A DNA stretch of 64,000 bases from JBNRMW01 sp050309795 (GCA_050309795.1 JBNRMW010000016.1:226839-290838); one strand, 5' to 3'; numbered from the stretch's first letter, positions 25,652-34,019 are shown. Notes: generated by a model not told the origin, from the sequence alone. Program-made: numbers and translations.

Positions 25652-25969
25652 TTAAAGAACGACTTGTGTAATTTTACCGTCCGGTCCAGGTGTAGAATTC
25701 ATATAGTCAAAGATGGCTTGTCTTTGTTGAGCATTGCTCGGTTTACAAAGGGAAACTCGGTTAACTTCACCGCTCACTAACCCTTCTGCTAAACCCGCAC
25801 AACCTGGAAAACCACAGGCGCCACAATTATATTGCGGTAATAGATCGCGAACAACCACAAAACGTTCATCCACTTCCACTTTAAAGACTTCGGCCGCAAT
25901 CGCTAAAATCAAACCTAAGATCCCTCCTAGGGCACCAATAATAGCCATTGCTTTTAAAATATCTTGCAT
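25652..25969 (-). CDS. rnfB: Shortened RnfB: membrane anchor plus single [4Fe-4S] domain
   Basis: 105 aa only. N-terminal membrane helix (AIIGALGGILGLILAIAAEVF), then the Fes domain with Cys49-x2-Cys52-x4-Cys57 and Cys75 (NCGACGFPGCAGLAEGL), which is the conserved first cluster of RnfB. Ordinary RnfB proteins continue with two or more ferredoxin-like [4Fe-4S] motifs (CxxCxxCxxxCP); here translation ends soon after, and the next bases are the terminator, so the ferredoxin module is truly absent rather than frameshifted nearby. Ribosome site AAGGAG sits inside the end of the upstream 49-codon gene. Likely still an Rnf subunit, but its electron entry must be different. Confidence 0.88.
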   Translation of the reverse strand: MQDILKAMAIIGALGGILGLILAIAAEVFKVEVDERFVVVRDLLPQYNCGACGFPGCAGLAEGLVSGEVNRVSLCKPSNAQQRQAIFDYMNSTPGPDGKITQVVL

Positions 25970-26118
25970 TATATCTCCTTATGATGACACGAAATTTCCG
26001 TGCAAGAACCACAAGAGGATTGAGCAGGCTCGCATCCTTCTGGTAATGGTTCGTTGGCATTTTTAACTGTTGCCCAAGCAAAAGCAACAATTAAACTAAA
26101 CAACAATATATATTCCAT
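25969..26118 (-). CDS. 49-residue Cys-rich single-span membrane peptide between rnfA and rnfB
   Basis: Minus-strand gene whose ATG shares a base with the rnfA stop (TAATG) and whose TAA shares a base with the rnfB ATG (TAATG), so the three are tightly coupled. The product starts MEYILLFSLIVAFAWATVKN (one membrane span) and ends with four cysteines, GCEPAQSSCGSCTEISCHH (Cys29, Cys36, Cys39, Cys44), followed by two His. The pattern recalls FeoB-associated Cys-rich membrane peptides, a known short family with an N-terminal span and a Cys-rich tail, but the match is by eye only. The tail could hold an iron-sulfur cluster or metal. I infer an accessory Rnf subunit or assembly factor. Confidence 0.75.
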   Translation of the reverse strand: MEYILLFSLIVAFAWATVKNANEPLPEGCEPAQSSCGSCTEISCHHKEI

Positions 26119-26693
26119 TAAATAATCCCTGCCAGTCCGCTAAAGGCAAAGGCCATAATAGCTAAAACGATCATAGCGACAGGATTTCCTTTAAAATACT
26201 TCGGCGTATTTGCCACTTCTAACCGCTCACGAATCGCCGAGAAAATAACTAAAACCATCAAAAATCCAACCGGAACTGCCAAGCTATAGACGATCATTTC
26301 CGCAAAATTGAAACCTTGTTTAATGTTCTCCAAAGCCACAAACAAAACGGCACAGTTGGTCGTTATTAATGGCAAATAAATACCCAAACTTTGGTATAAA
26401 TCGGCAGATGTTTTCTTAATAAACAATTCAATAAATTGGACAAAAGCAGCGATGACTAAGATAAAGACCAAAAGATCCATGTACTCTAAACCCAATGGTT
26501 CTAAAATTAAATAGTAAATACCGTAGGTAATAATACTTGAACCAAAAATTGTAAAAATAACCGCAACACCCATGCCCACCGCGCTCGAGAGTTTTTTGGA
26601 CACCCCCAAGGCAGGACACATTCCTAAGAAATTATATAAAACAATATTTTGAATAAAGACAGCTGTAAAAGCTAAGGTTAAAAGTTCACCCAT
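26118..26693 (-). CDS. rnfA: Rnf electron transport complex subunit A
   Basis: 191 aa integral membrane protein with six hydrophobic segments, the standard RnfA length. Conserved segments: FIQNIVLYNFLGMCPALGVSKK near the N-terminus and ITTNCAVLFVALENIK in the fourth span; the Cys residues in these inverted half-repeats (PALG and TNCA) bind the membrane-embedded cluster shared with RnfE. The start overlaps the rnfE stop by one base. Part of the ferredoxin:NAD oxidoreductase coupled to Na+ or H+ transport. Confidence 0.96.
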   Translation of the reverse strand: MGELLTLAFTAVFIQNIVLYNFLGMCPALGVSKKLSSAVGMGVAVIFTIFGSSIITYGIYYLILEPLGLEYMDLLVFILVIAAFVQFIELFIKKTSADLYQSLGIYLPLITTNCAVLFVALENIKQGFNFAEMIVYSLAVPVGFLMVLVIFSAIRERLEVANTPKYFKGNPVAMIVLAIMAFAFSGLAGII

Positions 26694-27349
26694 TATTTAG
26701 TTGCTCCTTTCGTGCTTTGATAATTTTGGTACCAAGCGCCCAAGGCAACAATAGCTGCGAAAGTAATGAACGCCCCCGCTGGTTGAGCAAAGATTGGAAT
26801 AACATATGCTTCAGGAATAATTGAGAAATTGAAAATCGTTGCTTGAGTCACCGGATTAATGAGTTCCAACCCCCCGGTTGATAAAAGTTGACGAAGCAAA
26901 GAAATCGTAAAAATGACTAAGGTATAGCCAATCCCCATTCCCAATCCATCTAAAATTGATTCCAAAGGGGTGTGTTTCGAAGCAAACGCTTCTGCTCGAC
27001 CCAAGATAATACAGTTAGCAACAATCAACCCTAAGAACGTTCCCAAAGCATTATAAAGACTTGGAACATACGCGTGAAGTAAGAGTTCTAAAACCTTCAC
27101 CAGCGTAGCAATGACGACAATATAAACCGGAATCCGGATTGCATCAGGTACAATTTTACGAATTAATGAAATACAGAAATTTGATAAAGTCAAAATAATA
27201 ATGACACACAATCCCATTCCTAATCCATTAGTAATGCTCGTGGTGATGGCTAAGGTTGAACAAATGCCCAGCATTAATCCAATGACTGGATTTTCTTTTA
27301 AAATTCCTGCCGTAAAATACTTCATTTTACTCGTTTTATTTTCAGACAT
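26693..27349 (-). CDS. rnfE: Rnf electron transport complex subunit E
   Basis: 218 aa, homologous to RnfA, with six membrane segments. Conserved ENPVIGLMLGICSTLAITTS near the N-terminus and LGLIVANCIILGRAEAFAS in the middle carry the Cys residues of the inverted membrane repeats. The C-terminal tail is short. It is 11 bases downstream of rnfG; together with rnfA it would bury a [2Fe-2S]-type cluster across the membrane. Confidence 0.96.
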   Translation of the reverse strand: MSENKTSKMKYFTAGILKENPVIGLMLGICSTLAITTSITNGLGMGLCVIIILTLSNFCISLIRKIVPDAIRIPVYIVVIATLVKVLELLLHAYVPSLYNALGTFLGLIVANCIILGRAEAFASKHTPLESILDGLGMGIGYTLVIFTISLLRQLLSTGGLELINPVTQATIFNFSIIPEAYVIPIFAQPAGAFITFAAIVALGAWYQNYQSTKGATK

Positions 27350-27360
27350 GTGTAGACCTC

Positions 27361-28293
27361 CTATTTATTTTTATAAGCTTCTACAGCCGCACGAATAGCA
27401 CGCATGACTGATTTGGAAGTGATGGTTGCGCCCGAAGCCGCGTCGACTTCAGCATCGCCATCGTTGATATCTAAACCGACATAAGTATCTAAATAATCTT
27501 GAGCTACTGCCGGTTCACTAATCCCTTCAGAGTCATTATTACTAATGTTGGTTACCGATTTGATCGTATCCGTTGTTCCGTCGATCACCACTTCAAAGCG
27601 GTTCACGGATGGTTCACCCATAATTTCTTCTTTATAGCCAGGACCAACAACAATATAGGTATATTCTTGAGTTTCTTCATTAAAATCTTCTTCACGTAAA
27701 GCACCGACAAAAGTATCCGTTTCATCAACGAGCTTCAGCACTGGTTTTTCAGGTTCAACCACTTCAGGGGCTTCAACCTCTAAACCGGCTAACTGACCCA
27801 ACACCTCAACGGCACCGGCCACAGCTTTTCGCACCGCATTAGTTGTGATCGTAGCGCCGGTATACAACGGCAATTCATCCGCTGCGTCGATTCCTTGAAC
27901 ACTTGGTAACCATTTATCCGTGTTTAACTGATCACCAAAGCCAACACTTTCATTGTTTTGCAAGAAGGCGAAGCGTGAATTCGTCCCATCCTTGTCGTAA
28001 CCAATTAAGACGATGATTGCGTCCGCATATCCTTGTGCCTGTGCTTTAAACACGTAGCCACTATCGTCAACTTTGTAAGCTTCGAGGACGGTTCCTTCGG
28101 CGTCTGGTTCAAACTCAACCAAAGTAAAGGTGCTTGCTTCTGGATACAGGTTTTTAAGTTCCGCTGTTTGAGCATCACTTTGTTGACCGGTAATAATATC
28201 TTTTGTAAGTTCATTGACACCAGCTAAAATACCGGTCGCCAACGCGGCAACGATGGCTAAGAACAGAGTCAATTTAACATAATTATTTTTCAA
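27361..28293 (-). CDS. rnfG: Rnf subunit G with two FMN-binding domains
   Basis: 310 aa, longer than ordinary RnfG of about 180-220. N-terminal membrane anchor (KLTLFLAIVAALATGILAG), first FMN-binding domain with the flavinylation motif TGATITT (Thr148), a Pro/Glu-rich linker (about 168-190), then a second FMN-binding-like domain ending with a perfect SGATITS motif (Ser287-Thr290). Both could receive covalent FMN from ApbE, encoded divergently next to rnfC. The second domain is clearly similar to the C-terminal extension of RnfD in this operon (VTNISNNDSEG... versus VTSFNDSDPEG...). Confidence 0.92.
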   Translation of the reverse strand: MKNNYVKLTLFLAIVAALATGILAGVNELTKDIITGQQSDAQTAELKNLYPEASTFTLVEFEPDAEGTVLEAYKVDDSGYVFKAQAQGYADAIIVLIGYDKDGTNSRFAFLQNNESVGFGDQLNTDKWLPSVQGIDAADELPLYTGATITTNAVRKAVAGAVEVLGQLAGLEVEAPEVVEPEKPVLKLVDETDTFVGALREEDFNEETQEYTYIVVGPGYKEEIMGEPSVNRFEVVIDGTTDTIKSVTNISNNDSEGISEPAVAQDYLDTYVGLDINDGDAEVDAASGATITSKSVMRAIRAAVEAYKNK

Positions 28294-28295
28294 AA

Positions 28296-29690
28296 TTATT
28301 CGCCTCCTGTAATTTCAAGAATGGCTTTTTTAACGGCATTTTTAACAGAGCCTGAAGTATAGGTGGCCATCGATGCCGCATCGATACTATCGATATCTTC
28401 AAAGCCTTTCCCAACATACCCTTCAAGATAACTACCCGCAACAGCAGGGCGTCCTTCCGGGTCGGAATCGTTGAAAGAAGTCACTTCAATTGAAACAACT
28501 TGCCCAGAGGCGGGATCAATTTCTATGACAAATGTATTTTCAGCTTTAAACCCATAGGCTTTAACTTCTACCTTATTGCCATCAACAGAAAGAACTTCCG
28601 CATTGATTTCATCAGCAATAATTTCAACAGGTTCAATCGTCGATCCAATTAGCCCAGCGGTAAGTAGACCAACAACCATCAATGAACCTAAAGCAATTAA
28701 ACCTTTTTTCAAAATGACGCGTTGATTTCCAAACAAAGAACGCTCAATAAGTGGAGCTAACATATTCATAATAATGATGGCAAAAACAACGCCACCTGGC
28801 ATACTCGCTTTGGCACGTAACAAGACCGTTAAAATACCGGCACCAACCGCAAAGATTACCCGGCCTAAAGGATGGGTCGGATTAGTGACAGGGTCGGTTG
28901 CCATAAAGACGGCACCAAACATTAATCCACCAGCAAAAATATGGAACAAAGCGTACTGATAGCCAAGACCACCCATCAAGCCAATAATCAATGCCAACAC
29001 AAATACCGTACCGACATAGAATACCGGAACACGCCAATCAATAACATGGCGCAAAATGAGATAAACAGCCATCACCACAATTAAGAGAATGGAGGTTTCC
29101 CCAAGGGAACCACCATGCCAACCTGTAAAAAGTCCAGCCCAGCCCCCATACGTTTCAAGGAATGCCTCCCAACTATTCGCAGCCACAGACCAAGACTTCG
29201 AAGCGATATCCGAAATTGGTGTCGCTCCGGTGGACATATCGGCGACGGTTACCGCCGCAAAGCCTCTTAAAATGACGATGCGTCCTACCCCTGCTGGGTT
29301 AAATATATTATGGCCAAAACCACCAAATAATAATTTACCAACAACTAAAGCAAAGAAATTACCAATAATCACCGCATAGACACCCGTGTTCACTGGCAAC
29401 ATCAAGACTAATATAATGGAAGTCACCCAAGAAAAACTGTCTTTGAGGTATTTTCCAACAGGTTTTTTCAATATTAATGCAAAAAGAGATTCATAAACTA
29501 AACCACTTCCCACGGCACTAACTAAAAGTAATAGAGCATGCGTCGCATATTCAACACCGCTTGTGACCCCATAATAGGTGGCGCCATAAGCAAATAAGAT
29601 TAATAAACAAATCGTTAGTTCCATCATTATCCGATGAGTTGATCGGGTCGGATCCTTTAAGACAGGAGAAACTCTAAATTTTAATTTCAT
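28296..29690 (-). CDS. rnfD: Rnf subunit D with an added C-terminal FMN-binding-like domain
   Basis: 464 aa; ordinary RnfD is about 320-350. Residues 1-350 are the multi-span membrane subunit, with the flavinylation motif STGATPI (Ser153-Thr157) and NIFNPAGVGR, FMATDPVTNPTHPLGR typical of the RnfD/NqrB family. After a last membrane helix (residues about 329-350) comes a soluble domain (352-464) resembling FMN_bind, ending DAASMATYTSGSVKNAV; its flavin motif is SMAT (440-443) instead of SGAT. The extra domain would lie on the same side as RnfG's. Starts 10 bases after rnfC. Confidence 0.93.
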   Translation of the reverse strand: MKLKFRVSPVLKDPTRSTHRIMMELTICLLILFAYGATYYGVTSGVEYATHALLLLVSAVGSGLVYESLFALILKKPVGKYLKDSFSWVTSIILVLMLPVNTGVYAVIIGNFFALVVGKLLFGGFGHNIFNPAGVGRIVILRGFAAVTVADMSTGATPISDIASKSWSVAANSWEAFLETYGGWAGLFTGWHGGSLGETSILLIVVMAVYLILRHVIDWRVPVFYVGTVFVLALIIGLMGGLGYQYALFHIFAGGLMFGAVFMATDPVTNPTHPLGRVIFAVGAGILTVLLRAKASMPGGVVFAIIIMNMLAPLIERSLFGNQRVILKKGLIALGSLMVVGLLTAGLIGSTIEPVEIIADEINAEVLSVDGNKVEVKAYGFKAENTFVIEIDPASGQVVSIEVTSFNDSDPEGRPAVAGSYLEGYVGKGFEDIDSIDAASMATYTSGSVKNAVKKAILEITGGE

Positions 29691-29700
29691 CTTTGGTCCT

Positions 29701-30990
29701 CTACTTTCTTAAAGCCAGTACGCGCTTACCACGTCGTACCGCTTCGGTTACTTCGATCTTGGATGGACAAACATAGGTACATAAGCCACATTCGATGCAA
29801 GCGTTGGTATCTAGTTTTATGAGTCGGTCAACATCTTTCGCTTGTTCGGCTTCCATAATCATTACCGGTAAAATCCCTGCCGGACAGTGATCGTTACAGG
29901 CGCCACAGCGTAAACAAGCAATCGGGTCGGCAACTTCATATTCTTGAACCGTCAACGCGTTGGTGGTTGGATTGACCACCGTTTCTGCAGACAATAAAGC
30001 CCGCCCCATCATTGGGCCCCCTGCTTGTAGCGTAATTTCTTCGGTAGTTGACCCGCCACAAATATCAAGGACATCGCTCATCTTGGTGCCAATTCGCACA
30101 TTCACATTCGATGGTTGCTTAATGCCATTACCAGAAACGGTCACTAATTTTTCAGTAATTGGATAGCCATATTTCATCGCTTGGGAAACAGCAATAGCAG
30201 TGGTGGAGTTGTTAACTACACACCCTATTTCAATTGGTAAGCGATCGTATTCTTTATTAATAAGTTGGCGAACAAGGGTTCTTTCCCAACCCATTGGATA
30301 GACATTTGGTACACCCACAACATCGACATCCGGATACGGTTTAAAGGCTTCTTTTAAGCGACGAATGGTTTCTTTTTTATCGTCTTTAATCGCTACTTTT
30401 ACTTTTGCGATGTTACCCGCTTTTTGTAAAGCCAGTGTTCCATAAACTAAATCATCGATGAATTCATTCGTGCTCCGATAATCCGTCGTCAAAAACGGCT
30501 CACACTCCACCGCATTGATGATCAAATAATCCGCTTGTTTTACATTGTTGTATTTAGCAAATGTTGGAAAGCCAGCTCCTCCACATCCAACAATTCCTAG
30601 TTGTTTTATGTGTTCAACGATTTCATCTTTTTCAGCCGAATGTAAATCCAAGGTTGGATGTACTTCTCGTTGATCTTGATGATCGTTTTCTATAACGACA
30701 TGTTTAACTTTTTTAGGTCCCCATGTATATGGCATATTCACAAATTCTACGACTTTCCCCGAAACCGTAGAAAAAATCGGGACATAAAAGTGATCGTTCC
30801 GCGCCGCAAGCTTGGTTCCAATCTTAACTTCATCTCCCTCTTTTACATAAACTTCGACATCGTCTTTGCCGAAAGCCACTAGTGGAATATACACTTTCTC
30901 AGGGGTATTCAGTCTAACAATCGCATTAGAATCTGTCAGCGCTTTACGGCCGGGGATGTGTTTGCGCATCGGTCCTAACAAAAATGACAT
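29701..30990 (-). CDS. rnfC: Rnf subunit C (NADH-binding, ferredoxin-like)
   Basis: 429 aa peripheral subunit. N-terminal barrel-sandwich part (HIPGRKALTDSNAIVR), the NADH/FMN-binding domain with GIVGCGGAGFPTFAKY, a SLBB-like segment, and two C-terminal [4Fe-4S] motifs: CLRCGACNDHCP and CIECGLCTYVCP. This is the compact Clostridia/Bacillota type. First gene of the rnfCDGEA-x-B operon; ribosome site AGGAGGAG, and an extended -10 promoter upstream. Exchanges electrons with NAD. Confidence 0.97.
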   Translation of the reverse strand: MSFLLGPMRKHIPGRKALTDSNAIVRLNTPEKVYIPLVAFGKDDVEVYVKEGDEVKIGTKLAARNDHFYVPIFSTVSGKVVEFVNMPYTWGPKKVKHVVIENDHQDQREVHPTLDLHSAEKDEIVEHIKQLGIVGCGGAGFPTFAKYNNVKQADYLIINAVECEPFLTTDYRSTNEFIDDLVYGTLALQKAGNIAKVKVAIKDDKKETIRRLKEAFKPYPDVDVVGVPNVYPMGWERTLVRQLINKEYDRLPIEIGCVVNNSTTAIAVSQAMKYGYPITEKLVTVSGNGIKQPSNVNVRIGTKMSDVLDICGGSTTEEITLQAGGPMMGRALLSAETVVNPTTNALTVQEYEVADPIACLRCGACNDHCPAGILPVMIMEAEQAKDVDRLIKLDTNACIECGLCTYVCPSKIEVTEAVRRGKRVLALRK

Positions 30991-31038
30991 GATTCTCCTC
31001 CTCTTTCTGTTTGAATTTTAACATTCAATTACTCATTA

Positions 31039-31047
31039 ATTATAGCA
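31039..31047 (-). promoter_or_regulatory. Extended -10 promoter of the rnf operon
   Basis: TGCTATAAT on the minus strand, about 50 bases before the rnfC ATG. No consensus -35 box, which fits an extended -10 promoter. Confidence 0.6.
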
Positions 31048-31121
31048 GACTAACATTTCTTTTAAAGTATATCTTTGGTTATAGTCAAGGGATATGATCC
31101 TAATAAAAAGATCGCATTCTA

Positions 31122-31130
31122 TGATATAAT
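31122..31130 (+). promoter_or_regulatory. Extended -10 promoter of apbE
   Basis: TGATATAAT on the plus strand ending 16 bases before the apbE ATG, so the 5' untranslated leader would be only about 10 bases. Confidence 0.5.
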
Positions 31131-31146
31131 TTCAACGGTGAAAATT

Positions 31147-32283
31147 ATGAAAAAACGATTACTACTTTTATTGATTTTATTAGTTGGCTGTCAAAACGGC
31201 CAACCTTCAGCTTTAAAGCGCTATCAGCGTGGAACCTTCGATGCCGGCTTCGATACCTATGTTGAACTCGCTGCCTATGCGAAAGACGAAAACGCCTTTG
31301 ATACAACTTTTAAAGAAATGACCTCTGAATTTTATCGATACAATCAAATTTTTGATAACTACAAAACATACGACGATGCCCTATCCTTAATGGCGGTTAA
31401 TCAACACGCGGGTAAAGGGGCAATCAAAGTGGACCAAGCGTTAATTGATGTCTTAGAATTTTCAAAAACTATGCATGAACAAGGGTATACGAAATATGAC
31501 CCCACCATGGGTGCTGTTCTGGAAATCTGGCATGAATATCGAACGGCTGGTATCCTTGCTAATCAAAATGGCGATGTTGGAAAAACACCATCAATGACCC
31601 TACTTGAAGCAGCCAATCGTTGTACCGGCTGGGAAAACATTAAAATAGATGCCACCAATTCAACCGTTGAAATTATCAATCCCTGTACCAAGCTAGATCT
31701 CGGGGGGATTGCTAAAGGGTATGCGGCAGAACAAGTCGCCCAATACTTAGAAAAAAATGGGACTGAGTATGCGATTGTTAACCCAGGTGGAAATATTCGG
31801 ACCATTAATACTAGGGCGGATGGAAATCCTTGGAATATCGCCATACAAAAACCAACGCTTCTTCAAGACGATGGAAATATCGATGTCCTATCGTTTCCTG
31901 AATCCATGTCGATGGTCACTTCTGGAGACTATCAACGCGCTTATGAAAACGAAGACGGTCTCCGCCTTCACCATTTAATTGACCCCGACACCTTAATGCC
32001 AACCCACTATTTCCGTTCCGTCACCGTGATTACTAAAAATTCAATGGTCGCTGACTTCTTTTCGACCCAATTGTTTTTAATCCCTTACCAACAAGGGGTT
32101 GAACTCATAAACCAATACAATCAACAACACCCCCAAGAACCCCTCCATGCGTTGTGGATTATCGATGACGAAACAAGCACCCAACATGAGGACTTCTTTA
32201 CCGTCGACGAGGTTGATTATCAAATATCGATGACTGAAAATCTCCAACCCTATAGTCGTCAATATCAAAAACATCACCATTAA
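31147..32283 (+). CDS. apbE: FAD:protein FMN transferase ApbE, lipoprotein
   Basis: Attaches FMN covalently to Thr/Ser of RnfG, RnfD and related domains using FAD and Mg2+. 378 aa from ATG 31147, where a lipoprotein signal begins (MKKRLLLLLILLVGC, Cys15); upstream codons overlap the promoter. Family features: YDPTMGAVLEIWHEYR, KLDLGGIAKGYAAEQVAQYL, AIVNPGGNIRTI, MSMVTSGDYQRAY with the metal-site region and HHLIDPDTLMP. Divergent from rnfC, so partner and substrate genes are adjacent. Followed by a terminator. Confidence 0.96.
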   Translation: MKKRLLLLLILLVGCQNGQPSALKRYQRGTFDAGFDTYVELAAYAKDENAFDTTFKEMTSEFYRYNQIFDNYKTYDDALSLMAVNQHAGKGAIKVDQALIDVLEFSKTMHEQGYTKYDPTMGAVLEIWHEYRTAGILANQNGDVGKTPSMTLLEAANRCTGWENIKIDATNSTVEIINPCTKLDLGGIAKGYAAEQVAQYLEKNGTEYAIVNPGGNIRTINTRADGNPWNIAIQKPTLLQDDGNIDVLSFPESMSMVTSGDYQRAYENEDGLRLHHLIDPDTLMPTHYFRSVTVITKNSMVADFFSTQLFLIPYQQGVELINQYNQQHPQEPLHALWIIDDETSTQHEDFFTVDEVDYQISMTENLQPYSRQYQKHHH

Positions 32284-32285
32284 AC

Positions 32286-32320
32286 AAAAGGACAGCGAAA
32301 TTTCCGCCGTCCTTTTCTTT
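32286..32320 (+). terminator. Terminator after apbE
   Basis: Stem AAAAGGAC (32286-32293) with GTCCTTTT (32309-32316), followed by CTTTT. Also between convergent apbE and pgi, and may act on both. Confidence 0.85.
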
Positions 32321-32354
32321 TGCTATCTTCAGAAGAAACAACTGTTGTTTTGAA

Positions 32355-33629
32355 TTATTCTTTTCCTAATAATCTAAACATATTTTTCTTATATACTTCA
32401 ACCCCTGGTTGATCAAATGGATTCACATCCAACATATACGCAGAAGCCGCTAAGGTAATAAAGAAGAAATACACCGCATAACCAAAAGTTTTTGCGCTAT
32501 TGTCATAAAGCTCAATTATTAAGTTTGGAACTTCTCCCTCTTCAACATGCGCTTGGAGTGTGCCTAGTTGAGCTTGTTGATTCACCCAGTGCAAGGATTT
32601 GCCTGCCAAATAATTCATCTCGTCTTCATTTAACTCGTCCGTCGGAAATAAAGCATCTTCCAGTGGATTTCGAACGGAAATTAATGTTTCAAATAAGCAC
32701 TTGGTTCCTTCTTGAACAAATTGACCAATACTATGTAAATCGGTGGAATTTACCATCCCATGAGGTAAGAGTCCTTTCCCTTCTTTTCCTTCCGATTCTC
32801 CATATAGTTGTTTAATCCACTCGATAAAGGCGAGCATATGAGGTTCATAGGTGACAAAAAGTTCGACATTTTTTCCACTTTGTTCTAAGACGCGACGCAT
32901 TACCGCAATTTGATACGCATCGTTAGTCAATAAATCTGGATTATTTAAAGCTTCGTAAGCTTTTTTAGCCCCAGCCATCACTTCGTCAATATCAATTCCC
33001 GCCGCAGCCATCGGTAACAACCCCACCGCAGTTAAAACAGAATAACGACCACCAATATCTCCCGGAATAACAAAACTTTCATATTGGTATTTAGCCACTA
33101 GTGGACGTAAAAGTCCCCCTTCTCGGTCGGTGGTCACATAGGTGCGTTTAATGGTTTCTTCTTTACCATATTTTTCTTCCATTAATTGGCGTACCATCCG
33201 AAAGGCCAACGCAGTTTCCGTCGTCCGACCCGATTTAGAAATGACATTACATGCGAGTTCTTTATCTTTAACATAATCTAAAACACGCAATAATTGAGTA
33301 GATGAGAAAGTATTTCCAACATACACAATTTCTAATGAATCTTTTGAATATGGTCCATTAATCATGTCAATGGCTGCTTTTGCGCCTAAATAAGAGCCAC
33401 CAATACCACAGACTAAGAGAACTTCTGCTTGTTGACGAATACGTTTAGCCGCCACTTTAATCCGCTCAAACTCTTCCTGATCATAATGAATTGGCCAATC
33501 GACCCAGCCAAGAAAATCATTACCTTTACCGGTTTTCTCATGAATCATGGTGTGAATGTCTGACAAATGGTCCTGATAAAACGAGAAATCAACCTCTTGT
33601 AGACTGTGTTGTAAATCAATTTTAATCAT
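32355..33629 (-). CDS. pgi: Glucose-6-phosphate isomerase
   Basis: Interconverts glucose 6-phosphate and fructose 6-phosphate, between the glucokinase and PfkA encoded elsewhere in the window. 424 aa, the short Bacillota type. Features: LLVCGIGGSYLGAKAAIDM, NVISKSGRTTETALAFRMV (sugar phosphate loop), GDIGGRYSVLTAVGLLPMAAAGID, LPHGMVNSTDLHSIGQFVQEG with catalytic residues and a C-terminal Lys region (FDQPGVEVYKKNMFRLLG). The start overlaps the end of the S1-domain gene by 8 bases. Confidence 0.97.
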   Translation of the reverse strand: MIKIDLQHSLQEVDFSFYQDHLSDIHTMIHEKTGKGNDFLGWVDWPIHYDQEEFERIKVAAKRIRQQAEVLLVCGIGGSYLGAKAAIDMINGPYSKDSLEIVYVGNTFSSTQLLRVLDYVKDKELACNVISKSGRTTETALAFRMVRQLMEEKYGKEETIKRTYVTTDREGGLLRPLVAKYQYESFVIPGDIGGRYSVLTAVGLLPMAAAGIDIDEVMAGAKKAYEALNNPDLLTNDAYQIAVMRRVLEQSGKNVELFVTYEPHMLAFIEWIKQLYGESEGKEGKGLLPHGMVNSTDLHSIGQFVQEGTKCLFETLISVRNPLEDALFPTDELNEDEMNYLAGKSLHWVNQQAQLGTLQAHVEEGEVPNLIIELYDNSAKTFGYAVYFFFITLAASAYMLDVNPFDQPGVEVYKKNMFRLLGKE

Positions 33630-33999
33630 TTTGCTGCTCCTTTATCCATTTCGGTAGTTGTTCTTTTAAGGAATTAAACCCAATTTTATTGGGTGGTAAT
33701 AATTCTTTGCGATTCAAGTTTTTTAAATACCGTCGGTGTTTACGATGCCGTTGATAAGGACTGACTTGTTTATAAGACAGCCTCAAATGCCCCCTTTGCT
33801 GGTCGTATTGTAAAATCATGAAATCATAAAAATGTCCTATCTTCAAGAAATCTTCGATGTTCTTGACATACCCTCGATGGATTTCCGAAATGTGCACCAA
33901 GCCGGACACCTGGTCATCGACATGAACAAAAGCGCCATAGGGCATAATATAGGTCACAATTCCCTCGACAATATCACCACTTCTGTAATGCTGTGTCAT
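33622..33999 (-). CDS. S1 RNA-binding domain protein (CvfD/YugI-like)
   Basis: 125 aa with one N-terminal S1 domain (residues 5-78: GDIVEGIVTYIMPYGAFVHVDD, GLVHISEIHRGYVKNIEDFLKIG, RLSYKQV) and a basic C-terminal tail (YQRHRKHRRYLKNLNRK). This is the layout of CvfD/YugI (general stress protein 13), an RNA-binding post-transcriptional regulator or ribosome-associated protein in Bacilli, which is often next to pgi. Ends 8 bases inside pgi, so they are cotranscribed. Confidence 0.85.
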   Translation of the reverse strand: MTQHYRSGDIVEGIVTYIMPYGAFVHVDDQVSGLVHISEIHRGYVKNIEDFLKIGHFYDFMILQYDQQRGHLRLSYKQVSPYQRHRKHRRYLKNLNRKELLPPNKIGFNSLKEQLPKWIKEQQND

Positions 34000-34019
34000 A
34001 TTACCAACCTTTCGCTATT

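Noticed and set aside
25881..26090. 69-codon minus-strand frame overlapping the rnfA-rnfB gap
   Set aside because: No ribosome site and no pattern; the other frame here gives the Cys-rich peptide with exact stop/start sharing.
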